From assembly GCA_026225945.1 (NCBI GenBank), contig JAMJFZ010000199.1, positions 70,038,501-70,102,500 of the forward strand: a stretch of 64,000 bases of DNA, in the 5' to 3' direction. Under the pieces are notes generated by a model. That model was not told the DNA's origin, did no database searches, and worked only from the letters and a program-made list of their open reading frames with translations. Position 1 is the first letter of the stretch. Each line of letters opens with the position of its first letter. The translations under genes were made by a program, and so were the position numbers. Source of the DNA: Cricetomys ansorgei. Its lineage: Eukaryota; Chordata; Mammalia; Rodentia; Nesomyidae. Positions 61,101 to 64,000 of this stretch are shown in pieces.

Positions 61101-63951
61101 TCTTAGAAGAAGGACGCCTGTGCAACCGCAAAGCCTGCGGCCGTGAGTGGACAGGGCAAGGGTGGGGCTGCCATGGTGGGTGAGACCAAGTAGGAGAGAA
61201 GTCAGAGCCTAGAAGGGGTGGAGTAGAGATGCAGGGCAGGGCTTCAAATGGGAAGAAAATAGGCGGGGCTTTGAAGAGCTGAACACAATTGGGGACAGGA
61301 ATGCTTAGAGGTGGAGCCTTGAAGGCCCTGCCTGGTTCAGACTAAACAAGACCCTGGAGAAGGCAGGGCACCTAGAGCTCAGTGAGACTAAATAAGGCTT
61401 CCTTATCAAATGTGGGTTGGGATTCTTGAAGCTGTCCCACGTGTAAGCTGCAGTCAAGCCAGTCAGCTCCAGCAGGATAGGCCTCCGGGATGTATTTCTC
61501 TAATAAGGCTTTCTAATGACCTCATGCATTTTTTAGCTGCTTCCATAAAGTTAAATCAAGTTCTAATGAGACTGTCATTCTTCAGGTTTTGTTTTGTTTT
61601 GTTAGTTGCACTTTCTTGAGGAGACAGCTCTTCTCAGGAGCCTAGGGGGGACCCTGTGTATCTCACAGAGGAGGGAAGGTTGGGGTGCTGGGTAGGAGAA
61701 AGCAAGAGACACTCTAAGGAGTTGTCCTCTGGATTACCACCTGCCTACTGTCCTGGAGGCTGAGAGCGAGGAGAGGCAGGATCCTCGTAGAGGGACCCAT
61801 AGGAACCAGAAGAGAGTTGGTGCCAGGGACGGTGCTCTGGGTGGGGTCTCACAGCTGTCCATTGGGATTAGAATCCTCTGGTGGCAGTAGGTGGCCAGCT
61901 GTGGCCAAGAGCAGAGGGAACCACACAGGGATGCTGACCTGAGCCCATCCCACAGCCACTGGGCGCGCCAGCTCACGGAGCCAGTCCCTGCGGTCCACAG
62001 ACGCCCGGAGGCGTGAGGAGCTGGGGGATGAGCTGCAGCAGTTTGGATTCCCATCCCCCCAGACTGGTGAGCTGGCAGGGTGGGTAGGGCTGGCCTACAC
62101 ACAGCCCAAAGCAGGGAGGGGAGAGGGCTGGTGTCTGGGACCAGGTTAGTGATGGCTGCTAGTTGCCAGTGGTAACTTACTGCCATAATTCATCTCATCT
62201 AGTCAGTGCCAGACTCCTGCTCCAAGCAGACTAGCTTAGGGGAGCTGATAGGACAGAAGCCAGTTCCAGCCAGACCCAGACTTTGGGGCTCCCAGTCAGT
62301 GGGGAAGTAGGCCATCTTGAGACCTACAGAGCCCCAGCCTGTGGCCTGTTGCCCCGCAGCAAGGTCCTGCCTCCCCAGTGGGTCTCCAAGTCTGGCACCG
62401 CCCTATGGGAAGGGGCATGGCAGGACCATGATGCTGCAGGGCTGGACCCACAGGTGACCCAGCGGCCGAGGAGTGGTCCCCATGGAGCGTGTGCTCCAGC
62501 ACCTGCGGCGAGGGCTGGCAGACCCGCACCCGCTTCTGCGTGTCATCCTCCTACAGTACCCAATGCAGTGGGCCTCTGAGGGAGCAGCGGCTCTGCAACA
62601 ACTCGGCTGTGTGTCCAGGTGTGTGGGGCAGAGCACAGGGCGGGGCTTGGAGTGGCGGGGCGGAGCCTCTGGGCAAGAGACAGCTGTGGCTTCCGGTCTC
62701 TCCTCCGTAGTGCACGGGGCCTGGGATGAGTGGTCACCCTGGAGCCTCTGTTCCAGCACCTGTGGCCGTGGCTTTCGTGATCGCACGCGAACCTGCAGGC
62801 CCCCTCAGTTTGGAGGCAACCCCTGTGAGGGTCCTGAGAAACAAACCAAGTTCTGCAACATTGCCTTGTGCCCTGGTAGGTGAGAGGGAGTGAGTGGCTG
62901 GGGATGGGGGATGGACCCAGCAGGTCACCGGCCAGTATTCCTTCCCCAATCCCGGGCAGATTGTTGCATGGTGCCCAAGGGGTGTTGTTGTGTGTCCCAG
63001 GCCAGGCCTTGGGGTGCTGGGTATTCACACCAGCTTCCTGTTCCCTTCTTCCCCCGGGCCGGGCAGTGGATGGAAACTGGAATGAATGGTCCAGCTGGAG
63101 CACCTGCTCTGCCAGTTGCTCCCAAGGCCGCCAGCAGCGGACACGAGAGTGCAATGGTCCTTCCTATGGAGGCGCTGAGTGCCAGGGCCACTGGGTGGAG
63201 ACTCGAGACTGCTTCCTGCAGCAATGCCCAGGTCAAGATGCCCTCTCAGGGCTGGGGGGGGGAAGGGTGGGGCTCACTGGGATGTATGGGGGTTGGTATA
63301 GGGTGGAGGTGGTGGAATTGGAGGGCAGGTTAGGGTGTCAGGGTGAAAGTACAGGGTGGTGGAGATAGAGTTGGGGTACAGAGCAGTGTGGTAAGGTCAG
63401 GGTGCAGGTTGGGGTGCCGGGGTCAAAGTACAGGATGGAAGGGAGTCGAGTGCAGATTAGGGTGGTGGGGTTGGGTGAAGAATTAATCAGGTTCAGGATG
63501 AAGTGGTGGGGTCAAGGTCAGGGGACAGAGTTCAGCTGCACATGAGATCCGGCTTTTCTTCTGTGTCAAGCTGATTCAGGCCTCTTCTCTACTGATCTCA
63601 ATTTTCTGTCTCCTCACGGTTCTGTCTCCTCTTGCCCCAACACTCCTTGGTCTTTTGTCTTTGTCTCATCTCCATGTCTCATCTAAATACTGTTTCTCTA
63701 TGTCTTCCTGCCCCCACTTCCCTACTGATTCTGGGCTCCACCTCCTCTTCCTGCCATCTGTGCCCTGTGTTTGGCCACCCTTGTAGTGGATGGCAAGTGG
63801 CAGGCCTGGGCGTCGTGGGGCAGCTGCAGCGTCACATGTGGGGGTGGCAGCCAGCGACGGGAACGTGTCTGCTCTGGACCTTTCTTCGGGGGAGCAGCCT
63901 GCCAGGGCCCCCAGGATGAGTACCGACAGTGCAGTGCCCAACGATGTCCTG
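51352..63951 (+). CDS. Adgrb1: Adhesion G protein-coupled receptor B1 (BAI1), N-terminal 572 codons, multi-exon, partial
   Basis: Coding segments are 51352-52135, 60981-61142, 61956-62066, 62454-62618, 62711-62875, 63067-63231 and 63787-63951, giving 1717 nt in one open frame. The encoded ectodomain has a signal peptide (about residues 1-30), a Cys-rich N-terminal domain with N-glycosylation site N64, an RGD at 231-233, and five thrombospondin type 1 repeats (about 263-315, 354-407, 409-462, 464-517, 519-572). The hormone-receptor/GAIN domains, seven-helix domain and PDZ-binding tail lie beyond the window. Family knowledge: BAI1 is a neuronal and phagocyte surface receptor. Its TSRs bind phosphatidylserine on apoptotic cells and signal through ELMO1/DOCK180. 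It also acts at synapses, and shed TSR fragments (vasculostatins) are anti-angiogenic. Identity was judged by near-complete agreement with the remembered human protein. One junction, exon 6/7, differs: three residues fewer. Confidence 0.97.
54560..54950. repeat. TG/CATG-rich low-complexity region
   Basis: Words such as TGTGTGCATGAG, ACACACATGCACA and CATATGTG dominate. A string of about 20 bp (CCTTGTTTATTACTAGACAG and CCTTGTTTATTGCTAGGCAG) occurs at 54423 and 54853, hinting at an old 430-bp duplication. Cys/His/Tyr-rich ORFs here are artefacts. Confidence 0.65.
54953..55099 (+). mobile_element. B1 SINE with target-site duplication
   Basis: A full-length B1: GCCAGGCGATGGTGGTGCAC, TTTAATCCCAGCACACAG, GAGTTCGAGATCAGCCTGG, then CAGAGAAACCCTGTCTCC and a short A-rich tail. 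It is flanked by TGTATGTA at 54943-54950 and 55101-55108. The ACAGCCAGAGTTACAACAG segment is shared with the copy at 7522, so both come from a related subfamily. Confidence 0.93.
56430..56473. promoter_or_regulatory. AT-rich homeobox/POU-like motif block
   Basis: TTTAAATATTCATG followed by TTTTAATTAAAGAATATTA gives a palindromic TTTAATTAAA core and an ATTCAT element within 45 bp, in otherwise GC-balanced intron sequence. Candidate enhancer core; motif evidence only. Confidence 0.25.
56515..57062. repeat. TGTGAGTCCC minisatellite
   Basis: Degenerate 10-12-bp units (GTGAGTCCCT, GTGTGTCCCTGT, GTGAGTGTGTCCC) repeat for about 550 bp. The minus strand stays open for 60-120 codons in two frames and would read as Thr-His-Arg/Gly-rich repeats; this is a consequence of the unit, not a gene. 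A TATATG-rich segment follows at 57070-57150. Confidence 0.9.
58685..58738. promoter_or_regulatory. homeodomain/POU-like motif block in intron 2
   Basis: CCGATAATTGGCTCTATTC, then ATGCCTGTAATGAGATGG and AAATGAGGCC: TAATTG, TTCATG and TAATGAG boxes are packed after a palindromic GGCCGGCC. Non-repetitive and looks constrained. Conservation must be tested. Confidence 0.3.
59085..59312 (+). repeat. degenerate ~25-bp minisatellite, cluster 3
   Basis: Units such as GGAATCAGTGTATGTCTAG, GATCAGGGTTTAGTATACAAC and CAGAGTCAGGACTCGGTATAC belong to the same unit family as the clusters at 32824 and 36225. Confidence 0.65.
60329..60346 (-). promoter_or_regulatory. CTCF-like motif, reverse orientation
   Basis: CAGCGCCCCCTGCTGGTC is the reverse complement of a strong CTCF core (CCAGCAGGGGGCGC). 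Located 635 bp upstream of exon 3. Confidence 0.5.
60981..61142 (+). CDS. Adgrb1: Adgrb1 exon 3: thrombospondin type 1 repeat 1
   Basis: 162 nt, phase 1 at both ends, encoding residues 262-315 plus one base. Acceptor CCCCCCAG|GTGGC, donor [20 protein letters not shown] carries the Trp ladder (possible C-mannosylation), followed by CTRDCGGG and the RTRTC strand. Unlike TSR2-5, the residue just before the second Cys of that motif is Asp, so the usual O-fucose Ser/Thr acceptor is absent. Confidence 0.96.
61489..61592. promoter_or_regulatory. AT-rich motif block in intron 3
   Basis: CTCTAATAAGGC, CTAATGACCTCATGC and TTCTAATGAGACTGTC give three TAAT-type homeodomain boxes and a TGACCTCA nuclear-receptor/CRE-like half site within about 100 bp of non-repetitive sequence. 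Candidate intronic enhancer. Confidence 0.28.
61956..62066 (+). CDS. Adgrb1: Adgrb1 exon 4: linker between TSR1 and TSR2
   Basis: 111 nt, phase 1-1, encoding residues 316-352 plus one base (ending FPSPQT). Acceptor TCCCACAG|CCAC, donor ACTG|GTGAGC. It has no Cys and is rich in Ser, Arg and Glu, with a predicted helical [14 protein letters not shown] segment. Skipping it would keep the frame. Matches the remembered human linker closely. Confidence 0.95.
62454..62618 (+). CDS. Adgrb1: Adgrb1 exon 5: thrombospondin type 1 repeat 2
   Basis: 165 nt, phase 1-1, residues 353-407 plus one base. Acceptor CCCACAG|GTGACC, donor [25 protein letters not shown] (O-fucose motif intact), RTRFC and CNNSAVCP (N-glycosylation sequon at N401) are present. 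Confidence 0.97.
62711..62875 (+). CDS. Adgrb1: Adgrb1 exon 6: thrombospondin type 1 repeat 3
   Basis: 165 nt, phase 1-1, residues 408-462 plus one base. The acceptor is TCCTCCGTAG|TGCACG; the intron before it is only 92 bp. [15 protein letters not shown] and RTRTC are visible. I chose the donor CCTG|GTAGGT (end 62875) because it makes the exon 165 nt like its neighbours and keeps the frame. A stronger donor, TAG|GTGAGA, lies four bases downstream (end 62879) and would shift the frame with the only AG acceptor of exon 7. Confidence 0.93.
63067..63231 (+). CDS. Adgrb1: Adgrb1 exon 7: thrombospondin type 1 repeat 4
   Basis: 165 nt, phase 1-1, residues 463-517 plus one base. The acceptor is CCGGGCAG|TGGATGG, the only AG within reach of the pyrimidine tract. 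[15 protein letters not shown] and RTREC are present. The donor, CCAG|GTCAAG, is weak (C at +3, A at +5), so skipping of this frame-neutral exon is plausible. From memory, human and mouse proteins have three extra residues (GRA) at its start; in this sequence GRA could only come from a non-AG acceptor. Confidence 0.92.
63280..63540 (+). repeat. degenerate GGTCAGGGT-type tandem repeat in intron 7
   Basis: Diverged units such as AAGGTCAGGGTGCAGGTTGG, GGGGTCAAAGTACAGG and CAGATTAGGGTGGTGGGG repeat for about 260 bp. They are related in wording, but not clearly in unit, to the 25-bp minisatellites elsewhere in the window. Confidence 0.5.
63787..63951 (+). CDS. Adgrb1: Adgrb1 exon 8: thrombospondin type 1 repeat 5
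   Basis: 165 nt, phase 1-1, residues 518-572 plus one base. Acceptor CCACCCTTGTAG|TGGATGG, donor [28 protein letters not shown] and RRERVC are visible. The last coding exon in the window; intron 8 begins at 63952. Confidence 0.97.
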
Positions 63952-64000
63952 GTGAGACCCTTCCCACCGCATACTAGCTTAGAGGGACAGGGAACAACTG

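Noticed and set aside
62876..62879. Stronger exon 6 donor AG|GTGAGA as the main splice site
   Set aside because: With the only AG acceptor of exon 7 it causes a frameshift and early stop, and it breaks the 165-nt pattern of the TSR exons. Kept only as an alternative in the findings.

Overview
This window is nuclear DNA from a muroid rodent. Coding content is sparse, and the sequence carries rodent B1, B2/B3-type and ID SINEs, old L1 pieces, CA/TG microsatellites, CpG islands and GT-AG introns. I could not fix the species. The only protein-coding gene supported directly is the 5' part of Adgrb1 (Bai1, brain-specific angiogenesis inhibitor 1, an adhesion GPCR) on the + strand. It was recognised from the protein read off its exons and my memory of the human and mouse proteins; no search was run.

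Layout. 1-9.8 kb is unique and repeat sequence with no convincing exon. By conserved synteny (Tsnare1 lies head-to-head upstream of Adgrb1 in mammals) it is probably intron 1 of Tsnare1 on the - strand. At 9.5-10.2 kb is a CpG island with a - strand splice donor, the likely Tsnare1 promoter and first exon. 10.2-38.8 kb is intergenic. It holds SINEs, two antisense L1 fragments, a pair of direct dispersed repeats, several degenerate minisatellites (one pair in inverted orientation) and a few AT-rich blocks that look like enhancers. 38.85-42.55 kb is a large multi-lobed CpG island with a TATA box at 38907. It contains predicted Adgrb1 exon 1 (5'UTR, about 38937-39580).

Intron 1 runs 39581-51125. 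Exon 2 (51126-52135) holds the rest of the 5'UTR, the ATG at 51352, the signal peptide, the N-terminal domain and the RGD motif. After an 8.8 kb intron 2 come exon 3 (TSR1), exon 4 (linker) and exons 5, 6, 7 and 8 (TSR2-TSR5). These last four are each exactly 165 nt and phase 1. The window ends in intron 8, so the GAIN domain, the seven-helix domain and the cytoplasmic tail lie beyond it. In total 572 codons plus one base of Adgrb1 are visible.

No new multi-gene system was found. The most interesting signals are inside Adgrb1: (1) a single 22-codon upstream ORF whose stop overlaps the main start codon as ATGA; (2) a tandem-donor arrangement at exon 6 with no upstream AG at the exon 7 acceptor, which predicts loss of a three-residue insert remembered from human and mouse; (3) two LVPRG thrombin-like motifs in the ectodomain, one fused to the RGD; and (4) a cassette of four equal, frame-neutral TSR exons. 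In the non-coding part the notable items are the inverted minisatellite pair near 16.5/17.2 kb, a recurring roughly 25-bp GGTCAG/TCAGT minisatellite at three or four places, and the AT-rich block at 20.5-20.8 kb.
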